Assembly: GCA_027366585.1 (NCBI GenBank)
Contig: DAHXNF010000059.1
Location: forward strand, 118,675 to 182,674
Direction of reading: 5' to 3'
Source of the DNA: Thermoplasmatales archaeon
GTDB taxonomy: Archaea; Thermoplasmatota; Thermoplasmata; Thermoplasmatales; Thermoplasmataceae
DNA: 64,000 nucleotides
Positions within the stretch are counted from its first letter, which is position 1. Each line of letters opens with the position of its first letter. Under the pieces are notes generated by a model. The model had not been told where the DNA came from and ran no database searches. It worked only from the letters and a program-made list of their open reading frames with translations. Positions 40,080-50,007 of this stretch are shown here, one piece after another. A program made the translations under genes and the position numbers.

Positions 40080-41264
40080 TCTGTATACCATGAAGTAGAA
40101 TAGCGCCAGAATGCTTATAGATATTATCTCCAGCGACGCAATGCTTCCCCAGACCCTCAGTCCGTTATATGCATAGATAAACATGAGGAATGATCCTATC
40201 GATGGCCCCACGGACCTGCCGGCAGAGTTTGCCATGCTGAGGAATCCCATATACCGTCCTGTTTTCCCCTCGGGGGCAATCCTGGAGACGACTGTGTTCA
40301 TTCCCGGAGTCGTCAGGTTCTCACCAATTGTTATGAAAACCATGTCGGCCATCAGTGAGTATAGAGATCCAGAAAAGGCAACCAGTAGATAACCCAGTGC
40401 ATAGAACATTGACCCTGCTATCATCACTGTGATTACGTTGAGTTTCCTGGTAATCCAGGTCATCGGGTACTGCCCTATGACTACCACGAGCCCGTTAACT
40501 GCATAAATATATCCAATCTGGTATTCGAGTATACCAACAACCTTGGTGGAATATACCGGGAGAGTTACCGAAAACTGTGATGCTACAAGCGTACCGAAGA
40601 ATGTTGCAGCAGCGAACATTAAGATTCTCCAGTCGAATACAAAGGCACCGCCTTCCTTCCGGGAGGAAATGCGGCCTCCCTGCACCAGCACCCTGGCTAT
40701 TATTATCAGCTGGATGAGATTCGTGATTGATACCAGGAGGAAAATATACCCAACGCTTAGTCCTGCAATATATCCTCCAGTGATCGGCCCTACAGCCCAC
40801 CCGACGTTTGCCATTATCCTGTAAATTGAATATGCAGAATTACGCTCCTCAACGCTTGTTACATCTGCGACGAGTGCAGAAGCCGAAGGGAAAACCAGGC
40901 CGCCTGACATTGAGCTTAGTACAAATACCGCTGCAATCAAGAGGTAGTATGAGTCTGTAAGAACAAGCACAGATAATGCCAGATATATGACGACGCCTGA
41001 AGCTGAGCCTGCGAGGATGGTATTCTTCCTACCAAACCTGTCAGCCATCATACCGCCTATAAAGCTGAAGGCAGAGGAACCGACGGCCAGGATGGTAAAT
41101 ATGATTCCAACATAGAAGATCGAGATCTTAAGATCAATGTTGAAATATATTGCCATGAATGGCCAGCTTGCACCAAACCCAATGCTCCTGATGCATGAAG
41201 CGAGTGACACAGCCCAGAACTGCTTGTTGTCAGTAAACATCGCTCTTGAGAATCTACCGGTCAT
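40056..41264 (-). CDS. MFS transporter
   Basis: GGMMADRFGRKNTILAG loop. Confidence 0.9.
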   Translation of the reverse strand: MTGRFSRAMFTDNKQFWAVSLASCIRSIGFGASWPFMAIYFNIDLKISIFYVGIIFTILAVGSSAFSFIGGMMADRFGRKNTILAGSASGVVIYLALSVLVLTDSYYLLIAAVFVLSSMSGGLVFPSASALVADVTSVEERNSAYSIYRIMANVGWAVGPITGGYIAGLSVGYIFLLVSITNLIQLIIIARVLVQGGRISSRKEGGAFVFDWRILMFAAATFFGTLVASQFSVTLPVYSTKVVGILEYQIGYIYAVNGLVVVIGQYPMTWITRKLNVITVMIAGSMFYALGYLLVAFSGSLYSLMADMVFITIGENLTTPGMNTVVSRIAPEGKTGRYMGFLSMANSAGRSVGPSIGSFLMFIYAYNGLRVWGSIASLEIISISILALFYFMVYRSYRSGYV

Positions 41265-41367
41265 AGTCTTTTATGCTGCCGAGACCTGAATGCCAGGAAG
41301 AAGAAAAAAGAATCTCAGGCGACATGTTAATGCATACTTTTATCCGTCAACTAAGATTCATGGAACA

Positions 41368-42360
41368 ATGTGGGATATAACCTCATACAGTCCCCTGCGG
41401 GTCAGCCTGGCAGGCGGAGGTACTGATATTCCACCCTATTCTGATCGCTATGGATCCGCCGTAGTTAATGTGGCAATAGATCGTGGCGTTACAGTAAAAT
41501 ATAAGTTCGATCAGGAACCACTTGAGATATCATCCAGAGATTTCTTCAGGAGCACAGTTGTTGGAAAGAAGACTAGCCGAAAAGGGATGCAGGAAAAACT
41601 GGCTGACCTCTTTGTTGATTTCGGCATAAACAGCGGGAGGCTGCTCATCAACAGCGACGTCCCTCCTGGCTCAGGACTTGGCTCCTCGAGTTCTCTTATT
41701 CTCGCTGCCCTCAGTACAATTCACAGCATCAGGGGCGAATCCGTCGCAAGGGATGAACTGGCAGCTGAGGCGTACAGGCTTGAAAGGGAATATTTCGGTA
41801 TAACTCTGGGTAAACAGGACCCATATGCCATTGCTTTTGGTGGCTTCAAGTACATGGAGTTCAAGGGGGACAACTTTGGGCTAAGCTATTTTGCCACATC
41901 TCCGAGATTCGATCTTGAATTGCAATCTTCGATGCTGCTCGTCTATACGGGCAAGACGAGGGAAAGCAGCAGGATATTACGGGATCAGGTTTCCAAATCT
42001 GTCAGGGGTGATCGCACGACAATAGAGCGACTGGATCAGGTAAAGGCACTTGCGGTTGAAATGAAAACCTCGATAGAGAAGGAAGATTTTCCATCTATTT
42101 GCAACATAGTTAACAGAGGATGGGAATTGAAGAAGAAACTTGGAAAGGAAGTCAGTAATCCCACAGTAGACAGGATAATTGATACAGCGCTTTCAAAAGG
42201 GGCGATGGCTGCCCGTCTCCTCGGCGGCGGTTCCCAGGGGTTCGTTCTGGTGCTTTCAAAACCCGGGAACTTCGAGCTGCAGAAAGAGATGCTGAACCTC
42301 TCAACTTTCGCGGTCAGGGTATCATTCGATCGTGAAGGCACCAGGATAACAGCACAGTAA
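41368..42360 (+). CDS. GHMP kinase (sugar-kinase-like)
   Basis: SPLRVSLAGGGTDIPPYSDRYG, DVPPGSGLGSSSSLILA. Confidence 0.9.
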   Translation: MWDITSYSPLRVSLAGGGTDIPPYSDRYGSAVVNVAIDRGVTVKYKFDQEPLEISSRDFFRSTVVGKKTSRKGMQEKLADLFVDFGINSGRLLINSDVPPGSGLGSSSSLILAALSTIHSIRGESVARDELAAEAYRLEREYFGITLGKQDPYAIAFGGFKYMEFKGDNFGLSYFATSPRFDLELQSSMLLVYTGKTRESSRILRDQVSKSVRGDRTTIERLDQVKALAVEMKTSIEKEDFPSICNIVNRGWELKKKLGKEVSNPTVDRIIDTALSKGAMAARLLGGGSQGFVLVLSKPGNFELQKEMLNLSTFAVRVSFDREGTRITAQ

Positions 42361-42361
42361 A

Positions 42362-43543
42362 CTATCCTTCTTCTTGATCAATCACGTCCTCTCGTCTGAC
42401 CAGCGAAGAAAATATGATTGAAAGCAGGAGTGTCCCGAACAGTGACACAGAGTAAAGGTTGGAATCGATTGACTGGTTTGGCAGAACTATGACAACTGGT
42501 TCAAAGGCTAAAGTAGCAATTATAATGCCGACTGCGCCCCTGGATCCGAGAATTCCTGTCGACATGCGTGGCGTTACTCCATGAACAATCCGCCTCGATA
42601 CAAAATAAGTGAGCAGCCCTCCGCTTACAGCGGCAATTGCTACAAGTGAGATGATATCCAAGATGTAATTGCTCGTAGGAAGGGTAGCTTCTATACCTGC
42701 GATGCTAAAGAAAACCGGTATGAAGAAGCTGTCGTCGAGCCTTGAAAGTGTGCGGGTAACTTTTCCATGCAGATCCTCACCAAGCACGACATCGTTGATC
42801 AATAGGCCTGCAAAAAAAGCACCAAGAACGAAAGAAACGCCAATCAGCTCAAAAATGAGGGATACAAAAAGAGCCCCAACTATGATTGCTCCAAGCACTA
42901 GCTTCTCTCCCCTCTCCATGGCATGGATTCTGTTAAAAAAAGCTAAAACTCTTTCAGAGTTTTTTCTTATGAGCCTGTCAATACCTGCGAGAAGTAAAAG
43001 GAATACAATAATGCCCGGAACCTCAACATACACTTCCTTCGGTGCAATCAATATGGATGTTGCACCGAGAGCCAGAAGATCTGTGATTACAACAGATGAA
43101 AGAATAAGGTTACCGGACTTTGTTTTAACCAGGGAATTATCCTTGATAAGCACAGAGACTATGCTTATCGATGGCACCCCGATCGCTATGGACAGTAAGC
43201 TTGCCTGGTAAAAATTTAAACCAAGTATGTAGAATGAAAAGGTGGCCAGGAATCCCAATGGGATGAGGAAACTTGTGATTGTAAGAATTAGGCTCCTTCC
43301 GAAGCCAGAGCGGAAAGTATCGGTGCTGGATTCCACTCCTATATACAGTATGATGAAGAATAGCGATATTTCTGAAATTGCCCCGAGAACCGTGCTCGGC
43401 TGTATCAGGTTAAGGACTATCGGGCCCAGAATTACACCGGCCAGTATTTCACCGATAACGGCAGCCATGCCGAAGCGCTGCAGGAGTTCCCCGAGCACAA
43501 GTGCCAGGGCGAGGAGAAGGAGTATTGATGTGATGAGTGACAT
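42362..43543 (-). CDS. Na+/H+ (cation:proton) antiporter, CPA2-like
   Basis: GEILAGVILGP, SRGAVGIIIATLAF. Confidence 0.88.
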   Translation of the reverse strand: MSLITSILLLLALALVLGELLQRFGMAAVIGEILAGVILGPIVLNLIQPSTVLGAISEISLFFIILYIGVESSTDTFRSGFGRSLILTITSFLIPLGFLATFSFYILGLNFYQASLLSIAIGVPSISIVSVLIKDNSLVKTKSGNLILSSVVITDLLALGATSILIAPKEVYVEVPGIIVFLLLLAGIDRLIRKNSERVLAFFNRIHAMERGEKLVLGAIIVGALFVSLIFELIGVSFVLGAFFAGLLINDVVLGEDLHGKVTRTLSRLDDSFFIPVFFSIAGIEATLPTSNYILDIISLVAIAAVSGGLLTYFVSRRIVHGVTPRMSTGILGSRGAVGIIIATLAFEPVVIVLPNQSIDSNLYSVSLFGTLLLSIIFSSLVRREDVIDQEEG

Positions 43544-43588
43544 AAATCTATATTAGCAGTAGATAAAATAAATATTGTTTCGGCGTGA

Positions 43589-45694
43589 CTAGAAAATAGT
43601 GAACGCCACACCGCTTATAAGAAAATGACTCAGGATTATAGTTATAAAGAGAACAGAAACTGTGTTCACGACCTTGACCAGTGGGTTTATCGCTGGTCCT
43701 GCGGTATCCTTTGTCGCGTCCCCGACCGTGTCGCCCACAACGGCGGCCTTGTGCGCATCTGATCCCTTTCCTCCATACTCTCCCTGCTCAATGTACTTCT
43801 TGGCGTTGTCCCATGCACCTCCGCCAACAGTCATCATGATGGCAAGCGGGAAGCCTGAGAGAATAACGCCAATTACAACGCCACCAAGGGCGAGTGGACC
43901 GAGTATGAAACCGACCAGTATTGGTGTAAGGATGCCAATTGCAGCCGGTACCAACAACTCATGAAGCGCCTCTTTCGTGACTATATCCACTGCTTTTCCA
44001 TAATCCGGTTTTTCAGTCCTGTTCAGGATACCGGCATGCTCCCTGAACTGTTTCCTTACCTCCTCGACTATTGCATATGCTGCCTTTCCAACTGAATTCA
44101 TCAGGTATGATGTGAAAAAGAACGGAAGCATTGCGCCGATAATCAAGCCAACGAGTACCAGCGGGTTGTCAATTGCGACTACTGCATTAGGGTAGGCATT
44201 GGTTATCTCTATCTTAAGGGCAGCAAAGAGCGTCAGGGCTGCAAGCACTGCACTACCTATCGCATATCCTTTAGTGACTGCCTTTGTTGTGTTTCCCACA
44301 GCGTCCAGTGGGTCTGTGACCTCCCTTCTTGTCTTTTCGTCAAATCCAGACATTTCCGCTATACCACCTGCATTATCCGTGATTGGACCATAGGAGTCGA
44401 TGGAAATGATTATTCCAGTTGCTGATAGCATGGCAGCAGCGGCAACCGCAATACCGTACAGCCCATAACTTTGAGCAGCAGTGGAGATACCGGTTACGCC
44501 ATAGTAATAGTTTGATGTGATTCCGTATGATATGACGATACCGGTTATTATGACAATTGCAGGTATGAAAACTGCCTGCAATCCATAAGAGAGACCGGTT
44601 ATGATGTTTGTCCCGCTTCCAGTGGTTGATGCTTTTGCAATCCTTGCGACAGGGGAAAACCTCTCGGAAGTATAGTATTCAGTGACATAGACAAATATGA
44701 GCATTATGATGATCCCAATCACGGCATCGACGAATAGAACAATTACATCATTCATCAGCAGATCAATCACGATGTAGAATCCAATTATGGATAGAATAAC
44801 AGTTGCAATCAGGCCTTTGTAAAGTGCGCCCATGATCCTCTGCTTCGGTCCCTTCCTTACGAAGAAAATGCCGGCTATCGTCGATAGAAGCGCAACTGCT
44901 CCAAGAACAAGCGGGAATATCAGGAAATTGGTACCAAGGTCCAGGAGAGTAGCCAGCAGGACCGCGGCAAGTGCAGTTACGACAAAGGTTTCATAAAGGT
45001 CTGCCCCCATACCCGCGCAGTCTCCTACGTTGTCACCAACATTGTCTGCTATAACGGCAGGGTTCCTCTCATCGTCCTCCGGCAGCCCCTGCTCGATTTT
45101 TCCAACAAGATCCGCGCCAACATCTGCTCCTTTGGTGAAGATGCCACCGCCAACTCTTGCGAAAAGCGATACAATAGAAGCTCCAAATATGAAACCAATC
45201 ATCAATCTTGGATTGTCATAGAGAATCTGGAATGAGACCAGTCCCAGAAGGGCAAGCGAAATGACCGTCAATCCGGTAACGCTTCCTCCCCGTATCGCAA
45301 CACCCAGTGCTGCATTGAGTCCATTTTTTGCCCTAACAGCTGCCCTGACATTTGCCCTGACAGAGATGTTCATCCCTATCAGGCCCGCAACAGCGGAACC
45401 TAGGGCGCCGATGAAGAAACCAAGTGCAATCTTCCAGCCGTCCGAGAAACCCTGTGCGGCGTAAAACGCCCCAAAAATCACAAAAGTTAGAACAATCACG
45501 AAGATGAAAACAGTGGTATATTGTCTCTTCATGAAGGCATTTGATCCCCTCCTGATATAGTCTGAGATTTCCTGTGCTTTCTGGTCGTCTACCTTTATCT
45601 TGAGCAACAGGTAGCTCTGGATTCCAGCATAAACCAAGCCGATAATTGACGAGATAAGAACAAACAGTTCCCATCCCAGAATCGTTCCATACAT
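43589..45694 (-). CDS. hppA: membrane-bound H+-translocating pyrophosphatase
   Basis: ADVGADLVGKIEQGLPEDDERNPAVIADNVGDNVGDCAGMGADLYET, DAVGNTTKAVTKG. Confidence 0.97.
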   Translation of the reverse strand: MYGTILGWELFVLISSIIGLVYAGIQSYLLLKIKVDDQKAQEISDYIRRGSNAFMKRQYTTVFIFVIVLTFVIFGAFYAAQGFSDGWKIALGFFIGALGSAVAGLIGMNISVRANVRAAVRAKNGLNAALGVAIRGGSVTGLTVISLALLGLVSFQILYDNPRLMIGFIFGASIVSLFARVGGGIFTKGADVGADLVGKIEQGLPEDDERNPAVIADNVGDNVGDCAGMGADLYETFVVTALAAVLLATLLDLGTNFLIFPLVLGAVALLSTIAGIFFVRKGPKQRIMGALYKGLIATVILSIIGFYIVIDLLMNDVIVLFVDAVIGIIIMLIFVYVTEYYTSERFSPVARIAKASTTGSGTNIITGLSYGLQAVFIPAIVIITGIVISYGITSNYYYGVTGISTAAQSYGLYGIAVAAAAMLSATGIIISIDSYGPITDNAGGIAEMSGFDEKTRREVTDPLDAVGNTTKAVTKGYAIGSAVLAALTLFAALKIEITNAYPNAVVAIDNPLVLVGLIIGAMLPFFFTSYLMNSVGKAAYAIVEEVRKQFREHAGILNRTEKPDYGKAVDIVTKEALHELLVPAAIGILTPILVGFILGPLALGGVVIGVILSGFPLAIMMTVGGGAWDNAKKYIEQGEYGGKGSDAHKAAVVGDTVGDATKDTAGPAINPLVKVVNTVSVLFITIILSHFLISGVAFTIF

Positions 45695-45745
45695 TGAAAC
45701 GGGATAATATATTATTTAAAATTCTTTTTCTTATAGTCCTCGGGT

Positions 45746-46033
45746 CTACAGCTTATAGACAATGTCGGAAACTTTGTCTCCTTCCCTTATTCCTGCATTG
45801 CGTGCTCCTGAGGTGACTCCTGCAACCTTGGCGTTAAGTAGTGTAGCAAGATCCTTCACGCCAGTTGCCCTGACAGCAATATCACCCAACTTTTCAGCGG
45901 CTTCAAGTGAAAGGTATCCGCACATCGCAAAGCCACGCTCGCCTTTCAGGAGGACAAGCGGTGCAGCCCCCATGTCAACTTTCACGTACGAGTACATCCT
46001 GCTTCCGATCTTCACTGTTTCCGTGCAAATCAT
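45746..46033 (-). CDS. DUF1805 family protein
   Basis: PLVLLKGERGFAMCGYLSLEAAEKLGDIAVRATGVKDLATLLNAKV. Confidence 0.82.
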   Translation of the reverse strand: MICTETVKIGSRMYSYVKVDMGAAPLVLLKGERGFAMCGYLSLEAAEKLGDIAVRATGVKDLATLLNAKVAGVTSGARNAGIREGDKVSDIVYKL

Positions 46034-46125
46034 GAAGGCAGATCGCAAGCACAGTTATATTTTCATCCATATATTTTCTGCATGAATCAAGGACATGATC
46101 ATGATAATGAATCCGCTGGCAATCC

Positions 46126-46674
46126 ATGCACATGGATAGAGGAACAAGCTTCTGGCACACAATTCCAAGAGGAGAAAAATGCCCAGAGCTCTTCAACATG
46201 ATAGTGGAAACCCCGCGGGGAAGCAAATGTAAGTACGAGATAAGCAAGTCTTTTGCAGGTATAAACCTGGACAGGGTGCTTCACCATTCGGTCATGTATC
46301 CTGCGGAATACGGCTTGATCCCACAAACCTATTACCTGGACAACGACCCCATGGATGTCATCCTTTTGATGTCTCAGCAGACTTTTCCGGGAATTGTAAT
46401 CGAGGCAAGGCCGATTGGGATACTTGAGATGCTTGATCAGGGGTTGCAGGATGACAAGATACTCGCAGTTGCAACAAAGGACCCTATCTACAGGGACTAT
46501 GAGTCAATTGACCAGCTCCCGGAGCACCTTCCAAAAGAGATCTCAAATTTCTTTGAGATTTATAAGCTCCTGGAGAACAAGAAGACCGAGGTGAAAGGGT
46601 GGCTTGGCAGGGAAGAGGCGCTAAAAGAAATCAGGAGGTCCATGAATCTATACGATCAAAAGTTCAAGCTGTAA
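46126..46674 (+). CDS. ppa: soluble inorganic pyrophosphatase
   Basis: VETPRGSKCKYEISK, PAEYGLIPQTYYLDNDPMDVILL. Confidence 0.96.
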   Translation: MHMDRGTSFWHTIPRGEKCPELFNMIVETPRGSKCKYEISKSFAGINLDRVLHHSVMYPAEYGLIPQTYYLDNDPMDVILLMSQQTFPGIVIEARPIGILEMLDQGLQDDKILAVATKDPIYRDYESIDQLPEHLPKEISNFFEIYKLLENKKTEVKGWLGREEALKEIRRSMNLYDQKFKL

Positions 46675-46862
46675 GTTCGTTCAACATTCTCCGGAATAAT
46701 TTGCCCTGTACCCGCTGTGAGCACGGTATATAATATGCAAAAGCGGGCAGGAGCCAGAACTGTAATTGATTGAAAGGTACATCGCGGATTTCGCCTGTTC
46801 GGCACGGTCAGGTTAAAACAAGCAAAGGTTATATAGAAGTTTATTTTTACTATTCGATTAAC

Positions 46863-48497
46863 ATGATGGGTGGACAACCAATCTTCATACTTAAAGAAGG
46901 AACAAAAAGAGAATCTGGAAAAGACGCGATGCAAAACAATATTGAGGCAGCAAAGGGTATTGCCCAATCAGTCAGATCCACGCTTGGACCCAGGGGAATG
47001 GACAAGATGATGGTAGACTCGCTTGGGGACATAGTCATAACAAACGATGGTGTTACAATCCTTAAGGAAATGGATGTGGAGCACCCTGCTGCCAAGATGA
47101 TGGTTGAAGTATCCAAAACGCAGGACAGCTTTGTCGGCGATGGAACAACAACCGCCGTGATCATCGCAGGAGCACTACTCGCAGAAGCCGAAGCACTGAT
47201 AAAACAGAACGTGCATCCAACGGTTATATCTGAAGGATACAGGCTCGCTTCAAGACAGGCAAAAGAGATCCTGGAGAAAATGGCAAAGAAAGTCAGCATC
47301 AGCGACGAAAAGCTTCTGAGGAAAATGGCTGAAACTGCTCTGAGCAGCAAGAGCGCCTCTGGTAGCAAAGAGAAGCTTTCAAAGATATCATACGATGTTG
47401 TAAAGAGTGTTGCTGAAAAGGTTTCAGACAGATTGACCGTTGACTTTGACAATATACAGATAGTCAAGAAGAAGGGCGGGGAAATCGAGGAGACTGAGAT
47501 GATCTCCGGAATTATAGTGGACAAGGAAAAGGTTCACCCTGGAATGCCGGACTCTGTCTCGAAGGCCAAGATCGCTGTATTGAACGCTGCACTTGAAATC
47601 AAGAAACCTGAATTCGATACAAACATCAGGATCGATGACCCGAGCATGATACAGAAGTTCCTGTCACAGGAAGAAGACTTACTGAAAGAAATGGTATCAA
47701 AGGTTAAGAAGACTGGCGCAAACGTCCTCATCACACAAAAGGGCATCGACGACCTTGCCCAGCACTACCTTTCAAAGGAAGGGATCTATGCCGTGAGGCG
47801 TGTAAAGAAAAGCGATATAGAGAAACTTGCCAAGGCCACGGGGGCTACAATCGCGTCTTCAATAGACGAGATATCCTCTTCCGATCTTGGATACGCAGAG
47901 CTAGTTGAGCAGAGAAAAATCGACGACGACTACCTAACATTTGTAACTGGGTGCAAGAACCCGAAGGCAGTAAGCATCCTGGTCAGGGGAGGAACTGAGC
48001 ATGTCGTGGATGAGATCGACAGATCGATTACAGATTCACTCCATGTGGTTGCAGCTGCTGTCGAGGATGGAAAGTACACAACAGGCGGAGGCTCATCTGC
48101 ATCAGAGGTTTCTTTCAGGCTCAGGGAATATGCTTCAAAGGTTGGAGGAAGACAGCAACTCGCGATTGAGAGGTTTGCCAATGCTCTGGAGGAGATCCCG
48201 AGAGCACTTGCTGAGAACGCAGGCCTTGACCCAATAGATGTGCTGATAAAGATAAGGAGCTCGCACGCTGAAGGAAAGAAGTTCCACGGTATTAACGTGT
48301 ACAATGGAGAGGTTGAGGACATGGAGAAGGCAGGAGTCATAGAACCTCTCAGGGTTGGAATTCAGGCAATAGAGTCAGCGACAGAGGCCGGTGTCATGAT
48401 CCTAAGGATTGATGACGTTATTGCTACCAAAGCATCCAGGGGACCAGGCGGTCCACCAGGCGGTGGAGCCGGCGGAGCTGGCGGAGACGAGGATTAA
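46863..48497 (+). CDS. thermosome subunit (group II chaperonin)
   Basis: GGQPIFILKEGTKRESGKDAM, GPRGMDKMMVDSLGDIVITNDGVTILKEMDVEHPAAKM; Gly-rich tail; start trimmed from 46770. Confidence 0.97.
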   Translation: MMGGQPIFILKEGTKRESGKDAMQNNIEAAKGIAQSVRSTLGPRGMDKMMVDSLGDIVITNDGVTILKEMDVEHPAAKMMVEVSKTQDSFVGDGTTTAVIIAGALLAEAEALIKQNVHPTVISEGYRLASRQAKEILEKMAKKVSISDEKLLRKMAETALSSKSASGSKEKLSKISYDVVKSVAEKVSDRLTVDFDNIQIVKKKGGEIEETEMISGIIVDKEKVHPGMPDSVSKAKIAVLNAALEIKKPEFDTNIRIDDPSMIQKFLSQEEDLLKEMVSKVKKTGANVLITQKGIDDLAQHYLSKEGIYAVRRVKKSDIEKLAKATGATIASSIDEISSSDLGYAELVEQRKIDDDYLTFVTGCKNPKAVSILVRGGTEHVVDEIDRSITDSLHVVAAAVEDGKYTTGGGSSASEVSFRLREYASKVGGRQQLAIERFANALEEIPRALAENAGLDPIDVLIKIRSSHAEGKKFHGINVYNGEVEDMEKAGVIEPLRVGIQAIESATEAGVMILRIDDVIATKASRGPGGPPGGGAGGAGGDED

Positions 48498-48515
48498 ACC
48501 TCCTTTTCCTATTTT

Positions 48516-49877
48516 TTATTCGCAAAAATAACCTTTTTCCAATTTCACATTATTTTTTTCCAGGAAGCTCTGCAGCTGATCCCTTACTTTTTCTGCGTTT
48601 TCAGGATCAAAATAGCAGGTGCCCGTTCTTCTGTACAGTATGTCATCAACAGTCATCGCGCATTCAAAATTGACTGCAGATTCTATAGTATTCAGTCCAG
48701 GGAGGCCTGCATAATCAAGCCTGGGTAAATCTGGAGTTACTTTTCCAGCATGGATCCTCGAGGTAACCATTTTAGCAACCTTGTGGGCAACCCTCCTATA
48801 GTCTGTCACCTTTCCACCTATAACGGTTATCGAGATATCATCAGAGATCAGCTTGAAGTCCCGGGATAATTTTCCGGGCGAATCTCCATTTCCGTAAAGT
48901 GTCCTGATTCCTGCGTATTCACCAATGGGAGAAACGCTTGAAAATCCACTGGATATGAACGAACAACTCTTTATGACATAATCTCGCTCACCGGGTTTCA
49001 CCGAAAGATCGTCAGGCGAATCAGTAAAGGTGTCTGTTGTACCTATTATGACAACTTTTTCCCTTGGAATAACAAACATCTGCCTGCCGTCAATTGGTGA
49101 CTTGAAGGCTACTGCATGGCTCCCAGGGAAAGCATTTCTGGGGTATATCAGGTGAATTCCCTTGCTAAGCCTGACCAGCTTCAGATCCAAAAGAGTTTCA
49201 GGCAGAAGGTTTGTAATCCATGCTCCTGCACAGTTTATTGTCATTCTGGATCTGATGTCAAAAATTTCACCTGTCAGTTTATCCTGGAGTTTTGCCCTTA
49301 TTCCGTTCTCGTTCTTTTCCATGCCCAGGCAAGAAACGTAGTTCAGGCAGATCGCATTGTTTTGGTGTGCGGAAACAACATTCAATATAGTAAGGTATGA
49401 GTCGTCAGTCACGCAATCTGTATAAGTGAAGTATCCCTCTATTTCCACCGGATATAAGCCATCATTCTTCTTAAGCCGGCTGGGTTTACCACCACCAAGC
49501 ATTCCATATAGAATCAAGCCAAGCCGGATGCTCAGCTTTCCGAACTGATTCCCGCCCACAAGGATATCGAACTTCTCCTCTTTAACGACCGGGGTATGTT
49601 TTACAAGATAATTTCTTTCCTTTAAGAGGCTCTTTGTCAGCCTAATCCTCCCCTGTGCCAGATACCTGAGCCCTCCATGAATTAACTTTGACGACTTTGA
49701 GCTGGTTCCTGACGCAAAATCTCCCTTTTCCACAAGAATGACCCTGATCCCTGCCTGTGATAGTGCATTGGCAACCCCTGCCCCAATGATACCTCCCCCC
49801 ACTATGAGAACATCAAACATGGATCCTTTTGCCTTTGTAAGTTCTGAAGAGCGTGTAGCATATGAGAATTGCATCAT
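48516..49877 (-). CDS. FAD-dependent glycerol-3-phosphate dehydrogenase
   Basis: VLIVGGGIIGAGVANALSQAG, GTSSKSSKLIHGGLRYL, VIIGTTDT; start uncertain. Confidence 0.9.
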   Translation of the reverse strand: MMQFSYATRSSELTKAKGSMFDVLIVGGGIIGAGVANALSQAGIRVILVEKGDFASGTSSKSSKLIHGGLRYLAQGRIRLTKSLLKERNYLVKHTPVVKEEKFDILVGGNQFGKLSIRLGLILYGMLGGGKPSRLKKNDGLYPVEIEGYFTYTDCVTDDSYLTILNVVSAHQNNAICLNYVSCLGMEKNENGIRAKLQDKLTGEIFDIRSRMTINCAGAWITNLLPETLLDLKLVRLSKGIHLIYPRNAFPGSHAVAFKSPIDGRQMFVIPREKVVIIGTTDTFTDSPDDLSVKPGERDYVIKSCSFISSGFSSVSPIGEYAGIRTLYGNGDSPGKLSRDFKLISDDISITVIGGKVTDYRRVAHKVAKMVTSRIHAGKVTPDLPRLDYAGLPGLNTIESAVNFECAMTVDDILYRRTGTCYFDPENAEKVRDQLQSFLEKNNVKLEKGYFCE

Positions 49878-50007
49878 TGTCTGTCCCTGAACTGATTCTC
49901 TCTGTATATTGGAAACAAATATAAGCGCATTTAAACAACTAAAGCTTCGCATTTAAAACAAAAAAATAAATTTTTATGATACCGGGGAGGTATCAAGATA
50001 AAAAAAA

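Noticed and set aside
46770-46862. N-terminal extension of the thermosome ORF
   Set aside because: Upstream of the typical MMGGQP start and overlapping the TATA-like promoter; start moved to 46863.
48440-48497. Gly-rich GGPPGGGAGGAGGDED tail of the thermosome
   Set aside because: Typical flexible C-terminus of group II chaperonins.
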